A stretch of DNA of 58,775 nt from an uncultured Lachnospiraceae bacterium (lineage in GTDB: Bacteria; Bacillota; Clostridia; Lachnospirales; Lachnospiraceae), in the NCBI GenBank assembly GCA_902762955.1, contig CACWQH010000011.1:1-58775 (forward strand), written 5' to 3'. The position numbers were made by a program, and so were the translations under genes. Of this stretch, positions 45,901 to 54,621 are shown in pieces. The first letter of the stretch is position 1; each line of letters starts with the position of its first letter. A model generated the notes under the pieces. That model was given only the letters and a program-made list of their open reading frames with translations, had not been told where the DNA came from and searched no databases.

Positions 45901-46073
45901 CAAGCAAAGCCTACAGACCGGATGTGGCAGGCAACAATAAGGATGAGATAGACGTAGAATTTACAGGCTTTAGATGCGAGTTCGAAAGAGAAGAACTCCC
46001 AAGGGGCAGATACAATGTGGATATCATACTTAAGAAGGAACGACTTGCTACGGATAAGGTGATAGAATTATAA
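42975..46073 (+). CDS. Kinase-like / coiled-coil / double GT2 polymerase-type glycosyltransferase
   Basis: A 1032-residue, four-part protein. Residues about 1-235 look like a degraded phosphotransferase fold (YVVKEAMNQKALHQL with Lys34; LWCLDYEWVLDFPIPVNYIVYR). A coiled coil spans about 245-300, and a basic linker follows to 375. GT2 domain one (about 378-620) has ISIVIPVYNV, ADDAST, MDCDD and a QDYDF acid. GT2 domain two (about 650-900) has SIIIPSKDN, VDNGSSD and LNDDIEI. A C-terminal beta-rich domain (about 905-1032) is unrecognised. Two GT2 domains suggest alternating linkages. The kinase-like catalytic loop is unclear, so activity is doubtful. GGAGG precedes ATG 42975. Confidence 0.85.
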   Translation: MKKVLYTKFNSYRKTEYQIKTSILEDDGTRYVVKEAMNQKALHQLDRMKENYRLLSDAYKDIKVIPYEEYSDAGLRFAFKKGEPLLSGIDYIHDDIEKIVERIQKALDLILNNKDEYICDFNITDEFKGFFGEYKFEKEKAYKVSNIDSIFDNFVNVDGALWCLDYEWVLDFPIPVNYIVYRTLLYLYKDNANALEKRIEQDSFIKKFGLTQADIYVYGNMENAFQRQVHGENSRYRYVNNYSKKTTTLSELQKELILKEQHINNLDKTIEEQNEEDKLQKQHITNLESIIDGQASYINKVRRSVRNPLFGVGLAGKKVYNKVMDKVGSEEWKEKQQVGKYRYKYRELMEKKESDYQRWIEELESKETHEDTFSYTPKISIVIPVYNVLDKHLIPCIESVKNQIYDNWELCLADDASTWANVRETLKRYEDGDKIKVVYRTENGHISRATNSAIEMATGEFVAFMDCDDVISTDALYEVVKKLNEDKDLDFIYSDEDKIDDEGNERRMPHFKPDWSPDTLLSHMYTSHLGVYRKTIVDEIGGLRPGFEGAQDYDFTLRFTEKTDRIAHISKVLYHWRVREESTAGSVKAKPYILEATQKAKEEALKRRGITADLELIDILFQYRVNYRLEDTPLVSIIIPSKDNYEILERCITSLVSITDYKNYEIILVDNGSSDECKELYEKLSVKYDIKYIYEKQDFNFSRMCNTGAARARGEYYLFLNDDIEIIEPSWLKRMLGQAEQKHTGAVGAKLLYPESRNIQHVGVVNLKNGPAHAFSGYTDEYIYYCGRNRMDYNYIAVTAACLMLESKKFDEIDGFNEELAVAYNDVDLCFKLLEHGYYNVVRNDAVLLHHESVSRGDDLADGTKIKRLMSEQRKLYNMHPDYEGDPFYNINLTQNKVDFSYNFEKARESYNTLTECKKKPDMGLSEKLLGNIDILRVVHSIYIEGWAFIKGYTKNNDIYPKLLVYNDEHSYIITTSKAYRPDVAGNNKDEIDVEFTGFRCEFEREELPRGRYNVDIILKKERLATDKVIEL

Positions 46074-46098
46074 ATGATAAAGATGGAGAAACTTTGCG

Positions 46099-47508
46099 AT
46101 GAATAATAAAACCACAAGTAGAAGTAAACATATAGATTTTATAGTACTTGATCTTATTTGTGTTGAAGTTTCTTTCTTGCTGGCTTTTTCTATAAGGTTC
46201 AAAGTAACGAACACAAGTCAGGATTTTTCGGACAGTTATGTAATTATGAACTGGATGATAATTATAGCTCATGTGGCTATAGTGTTCTTTTCTGAGGGTT
46301 ATTCCGGAATACTCAGGAGAGGATATTTTAGAGAGTTAAGAGCAGTCATAACTTACAATTTAGAGCTTCTTGCGGTTATGCTTATCATTCTGTTTTTTAC
46401 AAAGCAGTCAACGGATTACTCACGTATAGTTATAGGTCTTTTCTTTGTAATAAATACCATTCTTATGTACGTGATAAGGACAATTAGAAAAAGATATCTT
46501 TGTAGGATAAATATTAAGACAGGTAAGCTTAACAGGATGCTTCTTATAGCTGATTATAAGCATGCAAAAAAGCTTATAGATGGTCTGAAAACCTATAATT
46601 ACAGTTCGTTTTACGTAACAGGACTGGTTATTCTTGACCGGGATATGGAAGGGGATAGGATTGAGGATATTTCTGTAGTGGCAAATGCCGATGATATGTA
46701 CGAGTATGTAAAGGAACATGTCATAGATGAGGTGTTTATTGGATCCGGAGATGAAAGATTGGGAGAAATAACAGAGAGACTTCTTTCAATGGGAGTTATG
46801 GTTCACATAAGCATAAACAGAATTATACCTAAAGTTCCAAATCCATCTATAGATAAGATAAATGATTTCACAGTTGTTACGACCAGTATAAGTTTTATGA
46901 GTTTTAAACAGAAGGTTATAAAGAGACTTATGGATATAGTAATATCCATACCGGGTTTATTAATCACTGGTATATTATATATAATACTTGGTCCTATCAT
47001 TTATATTCAGTCACCGGGACCAATCCTATTTAAACAAGTCAGAGTAGGTAAAAACGGAAGAAAATTTAAGATATACAAGTTTCGTTCCATGTATATGGAC
47101 GCAGAGGAACGTAAGCAAGAACTTATGGATCAAAACAAGATGCAGGGGTTTATGTTTAAGATGGACGATGACCCGCGCATTACACCTATTGGTAAGTTTA
47201 TCAGAAAGACAAGCCTTGATGAATTTCCACAGTTCATTAACATATTTAAGGGTGATATGAGTCTGGTTGGTACCAGACCGCCAACTGTAGATGAGGTGGA
47301 ACAGTATGCGGCACATCATAAGAGTCGTCTGGCAATTAAACCGGGACTTACCGGACTCTGGCAGGTATCGGGCAGAAGCGATATAACCGATTTCGAAGAG
47401 GTTGTAAGACTTGATAATGAGTATATAAGGAATTTCAGTATAAGCTATGATTTAAAGATTATTCTTAAAACTATAGGGGTAGTGTTTAAAAGGGAAGGAT
47501 CTGAATAG
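46099..47508 (+). CDS. Second polyprenyl-phosphate sugar-1-phosphate transferase
   Basis: A 469-residue WbaP/WcaJ-type initiating transferase. Four to five N-terminal helices precede a nucleotide-binding-like domain (about 140-265) and a further helix (about 270-300). The catalytic domain carries IQSPGPILFKQVRVGKNGRKF, IYKFRSMYMDAEER, SLDEFPQFINIFKGDMSLVGTRPP and GLTGLWQVSGRSDI, the full family set including SPGP. It starts the locus-2 glycan on undecaprenyl phosphate. Compared with the first copy at 1275 it is closer to the consensus. The presence of one initiating enzyme per locus supports two separate polymers. Confidence 0.92.
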   Translation: MNNKTTSRSKHIDFIVLDLICVEVSFLLAFSIRFKVTNTSQDFSDSYVIMNWMIIIAHVAIVFFSEGYSGILRRGYFRELRAVITYNLELLAVMLIILFFTKQSTDYSRIVIGLFFVINTILMYVIRTIRKRYLCRINIKTGKLNRMLLIADYKHAKKLIDGLKTYNYSSFYVTGLVILDRDMEGDRIEDISVVANADDMYEYVKEHVIDEVFIGSGDERLGEITERLLSMGVMVHISINRIIPKVPNPSIDKINDFTVVTTSISFMSFKQKVIKRLMDIVISIPGLLITGILYIILGPIIYIQSPGPILFKQVRVGKNGRKFKIYKFRSMYMDAEERKQELMDQNKMQGFMFKMDDDPRITPIGKFIRKTSLDEFPQFINIFKGDMSLVGTRPPTVDEVEQYAAHHKSRLAIKPGLTGLWQVSGRSDITDFEEVVRLDNEYIRNFSISYDLKIILKTIGVVFKREGSE

Positions 47509-47711
47509 ATTAAATACAAAGGGAACACCCTGAGAAAAGCTGTATTTTAACCGATTGTGAGATAGCTAAAATAATTTATATGAGTGCTCCCCTATAGCTT
47601 TATTATAATACTAAATGTCTATTATTGTAAATATATTTTTTAAAAAAATAGATATAAATTTTGCAAAAGTAAAATTATAGTACTGCCAATTATATGTGAG
47701 GATACTAATAA

Positions 47712-48791
47712 ATGTCTATAAATGTATTGAATTGTATATTGAGTATAATTGTTTTAATAGTATTACCTATCTGTATAGGCAATACTATTTGTTGTTTATT
47801 AAAACAGAATATCATGCTCTCAAAATGTTTCATAGTCGGTCATATTACCATGTGGGCAGTGTGTCAGTTGGTGGCGGTACCTTTTATTTTTATGAAGCAA
47901 TCTTTTTTGACTGTGATAGTTATACTATCAGTTGTTTACGTTTTTTTGATATTGTATGGTCTGTTGAATAAAAAAATAAGACAGGGATATGGAGTAATGG
48001 TTTCCGGTTTGAAATATAAGACATTTGCTGACGGAAGGAAAAAGTCAGAGTTGATACAAGATGTAGCGGCTTTTGTAATCATGGTTTCGGCATTGTTGCT
48101 TATTGTACTTGCAAGCATATTCCTTCAGCATACGGATGCGGACGATTCCAGATTTGTGGTAAATGCAGTGGATATTTATCGAACCAACAGGCTTTTGCTT
48201 ACAGACGTTAATTCCGGTAATGCCATCAGTACATTTCTAGGTGATCTAAATAAGGATGTTACATCCCCATGGCCTGTATATGTAGCATATATATCCAGGA
48301 TTACAGGAGTATATCCGTCTATTATGATGCATACTGTATTTCCTCCGGTAATTATGCTTTTACTGGGCACAATTTATTGGATATTGTCAGAGCAATTTTT
48401 TGGTAAGGATGTATTTCATAGATGTTTGTTTGTATGCTTTGCAATACTGTTAAATATATATGGTTATTATTCTATATTTACATCTGAAACATTTATATTG
48501 ATAAGAATGTGGCAAGGCAAAGCTACACTTGCCGGTGTTGGAATTCCGATAATGCTATGGCTTTTTCTTGAGTTTTATAAGAATGAGAGTAAAGATAGTT
48601 ATTTAATGCTTGTCATAGCGGACATAGGGATGTGTCTTTTAAGCAATATGGGAATAATAATTTGTGGTATTATGCTGGGCTGTTATGGGATTGTTTATGG
48701 TATAGCTAAAAAGAGTTGGAGAGTAATGCTTCTTATGTGGCTCATGTGTATTATAAACGTGATATATATAGGAATATCATATAAGATGTAG
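47712..48791 (+). CDS. Multipass membrane protein, N-terminal part (DUF6077-like, GT-C type)
   Basis: A 359-residue integral membrane protein with about ten hydrophobic segments. The first extracytoplasmic loop carries HTDADDSRFVVNAVD and SGNAISTFLGDLNKDVTSPW, an acidic motif of GT-C-like glycosyltransferases; I recall this pattern from DUF6077 proteins. Such proteins are usually around 600-700 residues, whereas this one stops at 359 and a compatible C-terminal half begins 8 nt later in another frame. The 47509-47711 gap before it holds TATAAT (47604-47609) without a good -35. It may use polyprenyl-linked sugars outside the membrane. A frameshift-split gene is suspected. Confidence 0.65.
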   Translation: MSINVLNCILSIIVLIVLPICIGNTICCLLKQNIMLSKCFIVGHITMWAVCQLVAVPFIFMKQSFLTVIVILSVVYVFLILYGLLNKKIRQGYGVMVSGLKYKTFADGRKKSELIQDVAAFVIMVSALLLIVLASIFLQHTDADDSRFVVNAVDIYRTNRLLLTDVNSGNAISTFLGDLNKDVTSPWPVYVAYISRITGVYPSIMMHTVFPPVIMLLLGTIYWILSEQFFGKDVFHRCLFVCFAILLNIYGYYSIFTSETFILIRMWQGKATLAGVGIPIMLWLFLEFYKNESKDSYLMLVIADIGMCLLSNMGIIICGIMLGCYGIVYGIAKKSWRVMLLMWLMCIINVIYIGISYKM

Positions 48792-48799
48792 GTGAGATT

Positions 48800-49552
48800 A
48801 TGACAGAAACAATTAATCAGATGTATAATTGGATAAAGTTATATTACCCGGATATAAAATACGTTATATTGATAATTATATCAATGGGGTATATTTGGGT
48901 ATGTAAAAAAGAGCATAGAAAAAGCATAATTTATCCTATCATAGTGATACTTGTCTTTATACTTAACCCTATTATATATCAAAAGCTTTTAAAAAATATG
49001 TCATATTGGCGAATGTTCTGGATGATACCGGATGCGATTATTATTTCATATGCCATAACAGATATTATTAAAAAATGTAAAGCATTATGGAGTAAAGTGA
49101 TTCTTATACTTGCGTGTATGGGCATGATAATAATTTTTGGAAAAAATGTTTATAACAGGGACGTATTTGATATTATAAAAAATCCTCAGAAGGTTTCAGC
49201 AGATACTGAGACTGTGTGTGAAGCGATACTTGCTATAGATAAGCATCCGAGATGCATAATGCCTGATGGAATGTATGCCGAGGCAAGGCAGTATAATGGA
49301 GATATTGAGCTCATGTATGGAAGAAATGCTGAGGGATATATTAATAAGCTTGATGAAAAATATTTATCTGTTCATTATGAGATGCAATCAGAAACACCAA
49401 ACTATGATTATGTTTTTTCAATTGCAAAGGAAGATGAATATGGTTATGTAGTTTGTAATAAAAATAAACCTGTGCCGGAAGAGATATTGCATAGGTATGG
49501 GTATATGGGATGTCTGGATGCAAATAATTATTGGGTGTATTATGATAAGTAG
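48800..49552 (+). CDS. Multipass membrane protein, C-terminal part (continuation of the preceding gene)
   Basis: A 250-residue protein with four to five hydrophobic helices in the first 135 residues, then a soluble domain (about 140-250) starting VCEAILAIDKHPRCIMPDGMYAEARQY, with terminal WVYYDK. The soluble tail after membrane helices is how full-length GT-C proteins of this type end. Its frame is open from 48785, overlapping the end of the preceding gene, so one frameshift would join them. A TAGGTGAG site 4 nt before the ATG could allow independent translation, so split but functional subunits remain possible. Confidence 0.6.
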   Translation: MTETINQMYNWIKLYYPDIKYVILIIISMGYIWVCKKEHRKSIIYPIIVILVFILNPIIYQKLLKNMSYWRMFWMIPDAIIISYAITDIIKKCKALWSKVILILACMGMIIIFGKNVYNRDVFDIIKNPQKVSADTETVCEAILAIDKHPRCIMPDGMYAEARQYNGDIELMYGRNAEGYINKLDEKYLSVHYEMQSETPNYDYVFSIAKEDEYGYVVCNKNKPVPEEILHRYGYMGCLDANNYWVYYDK

Positions 49553-49561
49553 TTATTAAGT

Positions 49562-49603
49562 TTACACAATATTACAAATATGTTACAATTAATCAGTTAT
49601 AAT
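49562..49603 (+). promoter_or_regulatory. Internal promoter with phased TTACAA repeats
   Basis: TTACAC (49562), TTACAA (49572) and TTACAA (49583) are spaced 10 and 11 nt, followed by TATAAT (49598-49603). No standard -35 is present, consistent with activation by an OmpR/PhoP-type regulator binding the repeats. Confidence 0.5.
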
Positions 49604-49625
49604 ATTATATCAGGAGAGAGATAAG

Positions 49626-50630
49626 ATGAATTATATTATTTTCGGTGGTTCAGGATTCATAGGAACACATTTGATTAATTTACTTAAATTAGAATGTTTA
49701 AATGAAGAAGATAAAATATATAACATAGATATAGTTATGCCCGGTGAAGAAGGGGTGGTTCCTGGCGTTGTCGAAAAGATAGAAGGGGTAGAGTATATTC
49801 GTGCAGATGTAAGAAAACCACTTGATTTGGATATTAAAACAACGGATAAGGATATAATATTTAACCTTGCTGCAGTACATAGGACGCCGGGACATGCTGA
49901 CAACGAATATTTTGAAACCAACATAAAGGGAGCTGAAAATGTAACTGCCTTTGCAGATGAACATGGCATCAATAAAATACTGTTCACAAGTTCTATAGCA
50001 CCTTATGGAGCAGCAGAGGAGCTTAAGACTGAAGATACACTTCCAACACCTAATACTCCTTACGGAATAAGCAAGCTTGTAGCTGAAAAAATTCATACAG
50101 CATGGCAGAAAGAAAATCCAAAGAGGGAATTAACGATAGTGAGACCGGGAGTGGTATTTGGTAAAGGAGAGCATGGTAATTTTACAAGATTGTATAAAGG
50201 TCAGAAAAAACATTATTTCTTTTATCCCGGAAGAAAAGATACAATTAAGGCGTGTATATATGTTAAAGATTTAGTAAGGTTTATGAAGTATCGTCTTATA
50301 GATAATTCATTTCCGGGAACAGACATATTTAATTGCACATATGAACCTGCATATAACATAGAGCAGATATGCAATACTATGCAAAGAGCAACACGTATGA
50401 AGAGACATATTATGCTTGTTCCAAGCTGGATGTTAATGAGTGCTGCAATAGTTCTCGGACCTATAGGAGGGAAAAAACTTGGTCTTCATCCTGCACGTGT
50501 TAAAAAACTTATGGTATCAACTAATATATGTGGAAAGAAACTTACAGAAAGTGGATTTAAATTCAAATTTACTTTTGGTCAGGCGTTAAGAGACTGGTAT
50601 ATAGATTGTGATAAAAAAGGATTGGAATAG
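49626..50630 (+). CDS. NAD-dependent epimerase/dehydratase
   Basis: A 334-residue extended SDR. GGSGFIGTHL (about 4-13) binds the cofactor, FNLAAVHRTPGH follows beta-strand 4, FTSSIAPYG holds the catalytic Ser, and the active-site pair is Tyr-xxx-Lys in TPYGISKLVAEK. It should modify a nucleotide sugar or lipid-linked sugar of locus 2. The length and lack of RfbD motifs argue against the missing dTDP-rhamnose reductase. It begins behind CAGGAGAG and is followed 3 nt later by the DUF4422 gene, so the pair is coupled. Confidence 0.85.
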   Translation: MNYIIFGGSGFIGTHLINLLKLECLNEEDKIYNIDIVMPGEEGVVPGVVEKIEGVEYIRADVRKPLDLDIKTTDKDIIFNLAAVHRTPGHADNEYFETNIKGAENVTAFADEHGINKILFTSSIAPYGAAEELKTEDTLPTPNTPYGISKLVAEKIHTAWQKENPKRELTIVRPGVVFGKGEHGNFTRLYKGQKKHYFFYPGRKDTIKACIYVKDLVRFMKYRLIDNSFPGTDIFNCTYEPAYNIEQICNTMQRATRMKRHIMLVPSWMLMSAAIVLGPIGGKKLGLHPARVKKLMVSTNICGKKLTESGFKFKFTFGQALRDWYIDCDKKGLE

Positions 50631-50633
50631 ATA

Positions 50634-51443
50634 ATGAAAGATATAAAGGTTATAATTGCTGCGCATAAGAATTATCAAATGCCGGAGGATGAGATGTATG
50701 TGCCTCTTCATGTCGGTGCTGAAGGAAAATTTGATGATGACGGTAATCCGCTTGAACTTGGATATATAAAAGATAATACAGGAGACAATATATCCGAAAA
50801 GAATTCAGAATTCTGTGAATTAACCGGACTATATTGGGCTTGGAAAAATCTAAAATCTGAATATATCGGCCTTGTACATTATAGAAGACACTTTGTAATG
50901 AAAAGAAAAGGTGATAAGTGGGATAAGGTTGCAAATAAAAAATTTATAGATTATGAATTTGAAAAGCATGGGGTGGATGTGATACTTCCAAAACCGAGAA
51001 ATTATTTTATTGAAACAAATTATAGTCAGTATGTGCATGCTCATCATACAGAAGATCTTGATACAACAAAGGCTATAATAGAAGAATTATATCCGGAGTA
51101 TCTTGATTCATGGAATGCAGTTATGGAGAGTACAAAGGGACATAGATTTAATATGTTTATTATGAAGTATGACCTTTTTTGCAATTATATGGAGTGGCTG
51201 TTTGGAATACTTTTTGAACTTGAAAAACGACTTGATATATCTGATTATACAGATAATGATAAGAGGGTGTTTGGCTTTGTCGCCGAGAGACTTCTTGATG
51301 TATGGATTGATACCAACATGATAGATTATTTAGAACTTCCTGTTGAGTTTATGGAAAATGAAAACTGGATAAAAAAAGGTGGTAAGTTTCTTAAGAGAAA
51401 GTTTTTAGGTAAGAGTGAGAAAAATGTGAGTCATGTGGAGTAG
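50634..51443 (+). CDS. DUF4422-type glycosyltransferase
   Basis: A 269-residue soluble protein. The opening IKVIIAAHKNYQMPEDEMYVPLHVGAEGK, then GDNISEKNSEFCELTGLYWAWKN, and YIGLVHYRRHF match DUF4422, a family of capsule and exopolysaccharide glycosyltransferases. HRFNMFIMK in the middle and a C-terminal NDKRVFGFVAERLLDVW, typical of these enzymes, are also visible. The donor sugar is unknown. It follows the epimerase by 3 nt. A basic C-terminus (KRKFLGKSEKN) may sit at the membrane. Confidence 0.87.
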   Translation: MKDIKVIIAAHKNYQMPEDEMYVPLHVGAEGKFDDDGNPLELGYIKDNTGDNISEKNSEFCELTGLYWAWKNLKSEYIGLVHYRRHFVMKRKGDKWDKVANKKFIDYEFEKHGVDVILPKPRNYFIETNYSQYVHAHHTEDLDTTKAIIEELYPEYLDSWNAVMESTKGHRFNMFIMKYDLFCNYMEWLFGILFELEKRLDISDYTDNDKRVFGFVAERLLDVWIDTNMIDYLELPVEFMENENWIKKGGKFLKRKFLGKSEKNVSHVE

Positions 51444-51473
51444 AAGAGATAAAAAAACGGATGGTATACTATA

Positions 51474-52382
51474 ATGCAGAATTTAGATATGAGAAAAAGT
51501 GTAATAGCTGTAGTGGTAACATACAACAGAAAAGAACTCTTGAAAGAGGCTGTTGAGGCATTATTAAATCAGCATTATTCAAATTGTAAGATTTTGGTTG
51601 TTGATAATGCAAGTACAGACGGAACAAAAGAATTTATAGACAAATTAATAGATGAAGAGAAAGTTTTATATAGAAATACGGGGGCCAATCTTGGTGGTGC
51701 CGGGGGATTTAATTTTGGAATGAAAGAGGCGGCACAGATGGGACCTGATTTTATATGGCTAATGGATGATGATTGTATAGTTCATAAACATACGCTTTCT
51801 AATCTGGTTATAGCTGATGAAAAACTTAAAGGTGATTATGGATTTCTTTCTAGCAAGGTGTTGTGGAAGGATGGAAATATATGTGAGATGAACGTGCAAA
51901 GAAGGACCTTAACAAAGAATGTTACTGATTTTGACAGTAATTTGGTTGGAGTAACGATGGCATCTTTTGTTTCATTTTTTGTACCAATGAAAATTGTAAA
52001 AGAAAAGGGGTTTCCTATAAAGGATTTCTTTATATGGACAGATGATTGGGAATATTCAAGAAGAATTTCAAGAGAATATCCTTGTTATCTGGTTAATAAA
52101 AGCATTGTAACACATAAGTCTGCTAATAATATAGGCGCTAATATAGCTACAGATACTGATGACAGGTTGGACAGATATAATTATTTGTATAGAAATGATG
52201 CTTATTTATATAGGCGTGAAGGAATAAAAGGATTTTTGTATGAGATACCGAGATTATGCGGGCATATTATTAGAGTATTAAGGTCAGATTGCAATAAAAA
52301 AGTGCAAAGGATAAAGATTATAGTTAAGGCAACATTTAAGGGATTGAGATTTAATCCCCGAATTGAGTATATGGATAAATAA
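51474..52382 (+). CDS. GT2 glycosyltransferase, galactofuranosyl/rhamnosyl-transferase-like
   Basis: A 302-residue GT2 enzyme. IAVVVTYNRKELLKEAVEAL opens the fold, VVDNASTDGT is the nucleotide-binding turn, NLGGAGGFNFGM is typical of GlfT2/rhamnosyl-type transferases, and WLMDDDCIV supplies the metal-binding DDD. FIWTDDWEYSRR in the second half holds the catalytic acid residues. Given the dTDP-rhamnose genes, rhamnose is a sensible donor, but galactofuranose cannot be excluded and no UDP-galactopyranose mutase is in the window. The ribosome binding site is weak. Confidence 0.85.
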   Translation: MQNLDMRKSVIAVVVTYNRKELLKEAVEALLNQHYSNCKILVVDNASTDGTKEFIDKLIDEEKVLYRNTGANLGGAGGFNFGMKEAAQMGPDFIWLMDDDCIVHKHTLSNLVIADEKLKGDYGFLSSKVLWKDGNICEMNVQRRTLTKNVTDFDSNLVGVTMASFVSFFVPMKIVKEKGFPIKDFFIWTDDWEYSRRISREYPCYLVNKSIVTHKSANNIGANIATDTDDRLDRYNYLYRNDAYLYRREGIKGFLYEIPRLCGHIIRVLRSDCNKKVQRIKIIVKATFKGLRFNPRIEYMDK

Positions 52383-52398
52383 TTAGTCGGGAGATATT

Positions 52399-54609
52399 AT
52401 GAAAGTATTAGAATTACTTTGTGAGCCAATTTCAAATGGTGGTCAGGAAGCGTTTGTTATGAATGTATATAACAATATTGATATGACCGATTTACAAATT
52501 GATTTATTCACGCCATATTATTGCGACAATAACTTCTATAAAAATCAGGTAAAAGCAAGAGGTGGAAAAATATATGCCAGAGGTCTTTCATTTAATCCGG
52601 GTGGATTAAAATTTAATATAATAGCTCCGATACGTGCAATAATAAGAAAAAATAAATATGATGTTGTACATATACATTCCGGGAGTGTGTTGTCTTTAGC
52701 ATGTGCTTCCTTTGCAGCAAGGCTTGAAAAGGTTGATAAGATTATAGTACATTCGCATTCTACTGCAGATGTTCATACTTTAAAAAGGGATATGATAAAG
52801 AAAATAGCTACTCCTATAATAAACAAATGTTCAACAGATTTTTTTGCGTGTTCAAAAGAGGCTGGTGAATGGAAATTTTCAAAAAAAATCTGCAAAAATA
52901 AATTGAAAGTTATAAAAAACGGAATAAATATTGATAAATTTGTATTTAACAATAAAATAAGAAATGATATCAGAAGTGAAATGGGTATCGATGATAATAC
53001 TATGTTTTTAGGTCATGTTGGTAGATTTTCATACGAAAAAAATCAAGAGTTTCTTATTGAATTGCTAGACAGATTAGTGAAAAATGGAGAAAAGGCAAAG
53101 CTCTTATTAATTGGAACCGGAGAAACAGAGGATAATGTAAGAAAACTTGTAGAAGAGTATGATTTGAAAGATAGAGTTATCTTTAAGGGTAATGTAAATA
53201 ATGTATATGATTATATGCAGGCCATGGATATATTTGTTTTACCTTCGCGATTTGAAGGATTGGGAATTGTAGCTATCGAAGCTCAGGCGGCAGGACTTCC
53301 TGTTGTTACTTCAACTGAAGTTCCAAAGGATATAGTTATAACAAAAAATGTTCAACGAGTAGATTTGGAAGATATTGATAAATGGATAAAAAGTATTAAA
53401 TCGTTTAAAAACATTGACAGAGAAGATACAGCTTTTGAAATAAAAAAAGCAGGGTATGATATATATGAAACAGCAAAAAAGCTTAAGATTGCCTATGGAT
53501 TAAATAATATAAAAAAGGTTCTTGTTTTTGGAATGACTCCTAATTACGGAGGGGTTGAAAGTTTTATACTTAATTATTACAGCAATATGGACAGAAGTAA
53601 AATCAGATTTGATTTTTTGTGTAATACCAAAGATGATATAGCTTATACAAAACAACTTGAGGAAATGGGTTCAACTATATATCATATAACTCCGAAGGGA
53701 AAAAATTATATAAAATACAAAAAAGAATTAAATGATTTTTTCAAAAAGAATTCTTCAAATTATGATGTGTTCTGGATGAACGTATGCAATCTTGTCAATA
53801 TTGATTATTTAAAAGCTGCAAAGAAATATGGAATAAGAAATAGGATAATTCACAGTCACAATTCTGAGAATTACGAGAGAAACTGGCGGGATATAATGCA
53901 TACAATTCATAAAAAAACTATATCCCGATATGCAACTGATTTTTGGGCGTGTTCAAAGGAAGCTGCTGAATGGTTTTATTCGGGTAAAATATTAAAAAAC
54001 AGTCTTCTTATATACAATGCTATTGATATAAAAAAGCTGAATTATAATGAAGAAAAAAGAAAAGAAATAAGAGATAAGTATGATTTAAATGATAAATTTG
54101 TAATTGGAAATATAGGAAGATTGACTTATCAAAAAAATCAAATGTTTCTTTTACAAATAATGAAAGAACTAAATGAAGATTATAAGCTTGTGATAGTTGG
54201 TATGGGTGAAGAAGAAATGACACTTAAACAGGCAGCAAAGCATATGGATGTTGAGGATAAGGTTTTGTTTGCCGGTGCACAGACTGATATACAGGGATGG
54301 CTAAGTTGCTTTGATGTTTTTGCTTTCCCATCGCATTATGAAGGGCTATCTATTGCTCTTATGGAAGTTCAAGCAAATGGCTTACCTGTTATAGCATCTC
54401 CTAAGGCAGTTGCAGAAGATGCAATGATAAATAATAATATTATTCTTTGTGATACAGAAGACATATATAGATGGGCTGAAATTATAGAGGAAAAAAGAAA
54501 AAATCAAGATAGGCTTGATTTAAATAGTGTTAATAATAATTTTAAAAAATCAAATTTTGATATTTCAAAAGAAGCAGAAAAAATTCAAAATCTGATATTG
54601 GAAAGATAA
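52399..54609 (+). CDS. Tandem-domain GT4 glycosyltransferase
   Basis: A 736-residue protein made of two homologous family 4 (GT-B) units of about 365 residues each. Unit one starts MKVLELLCEPISNGGQEAFV, has HSHSTAD, VGRFSYEKNQEF and the donor-binding PSRFEGLGIVAIEAQAAGLP. Unit two starts about residue 372 with KKVLVFGMTPNYGGVESF and has HSHNSEN, IGRLTYQKNQMF and PSHYEGLSIALMEVQANGLP. Both keep the EX7E-type catalytic region, so both may be active and add two sugars in sequence. The two halves are related to EpsF-like enzymes; the fusion probably arose by duplication. Confidence 0.88.
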   Translation: MKVLELLCEPISNGGQEAFVMNVYNNIDMTDLQIDLFTPYYCDNNFYKNQVKARGGKIYARGLSFNPGGLKFNIIAPIRAIIRKNKYDVVHIHSGSVLSLACASFAARLEKVDKIIVHSHSTADVHTLKRDMIKKIATPIINKCSTDFFACSKEAGEWKFSKKICKNKLKVIKNGINIDKFVFNNKIRNDIRSEMGIDDNTMFLGHVGRFSYEKNQEFLIELLDRLVKNGEKAKLLLIGTGETEDNVRKLVEEYDLKDRVIFKGNVNNVYDYMQAMDIFVLPSRFEGLGIVAIEAQAAGLPVVTSTEVPKDIVITKNVQRVDLEDIDKWIKSIKSFKNIDREDTAFEIKKAGYDIYETAKKLKIAYGLNNIKKVLVFGMTPNYGGVESFILNYYSNMDRSKIRFDFLCNTKDDIAYTKQLEEMGSTIYHITPKGKNYIKYKKELNDFFKKNSSNYDVFWMNVCNLVNIDYLKAAKKYGIRNRIIHSHNSENYERNWRDIMHTIHKKTISRYATDFWACSKEAAEWFYSGKILKNSLLIYNAIDIKKLNYNEEKRKEIRDKYDLNDKFVIGNIGRLTYQKNQMFLLQIMKELNEDYKLVIVGMGEEEMTLKQAAKHMDVEDKVLFAGAQTDIQGWLSCFDVFAFPSHYEGLSIALMEVQANGLPVIASPKAVAEDAMINNNIILCDTEDIYRWAEIIEEKRKNQDRLDLNSVNNNFKKSNFDISKEAEKIQNLILER

Positions 54610-54621
54610 AAGAGGAATGGT

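Noticed and set aside
47521-47592. GGGAACAC...GTGCTCCC pairing downstream of the second initiating transferase
   Set aside because: The stem has a mismatch and a long loop and there is no clear U-tract, so I do not call a terminator.
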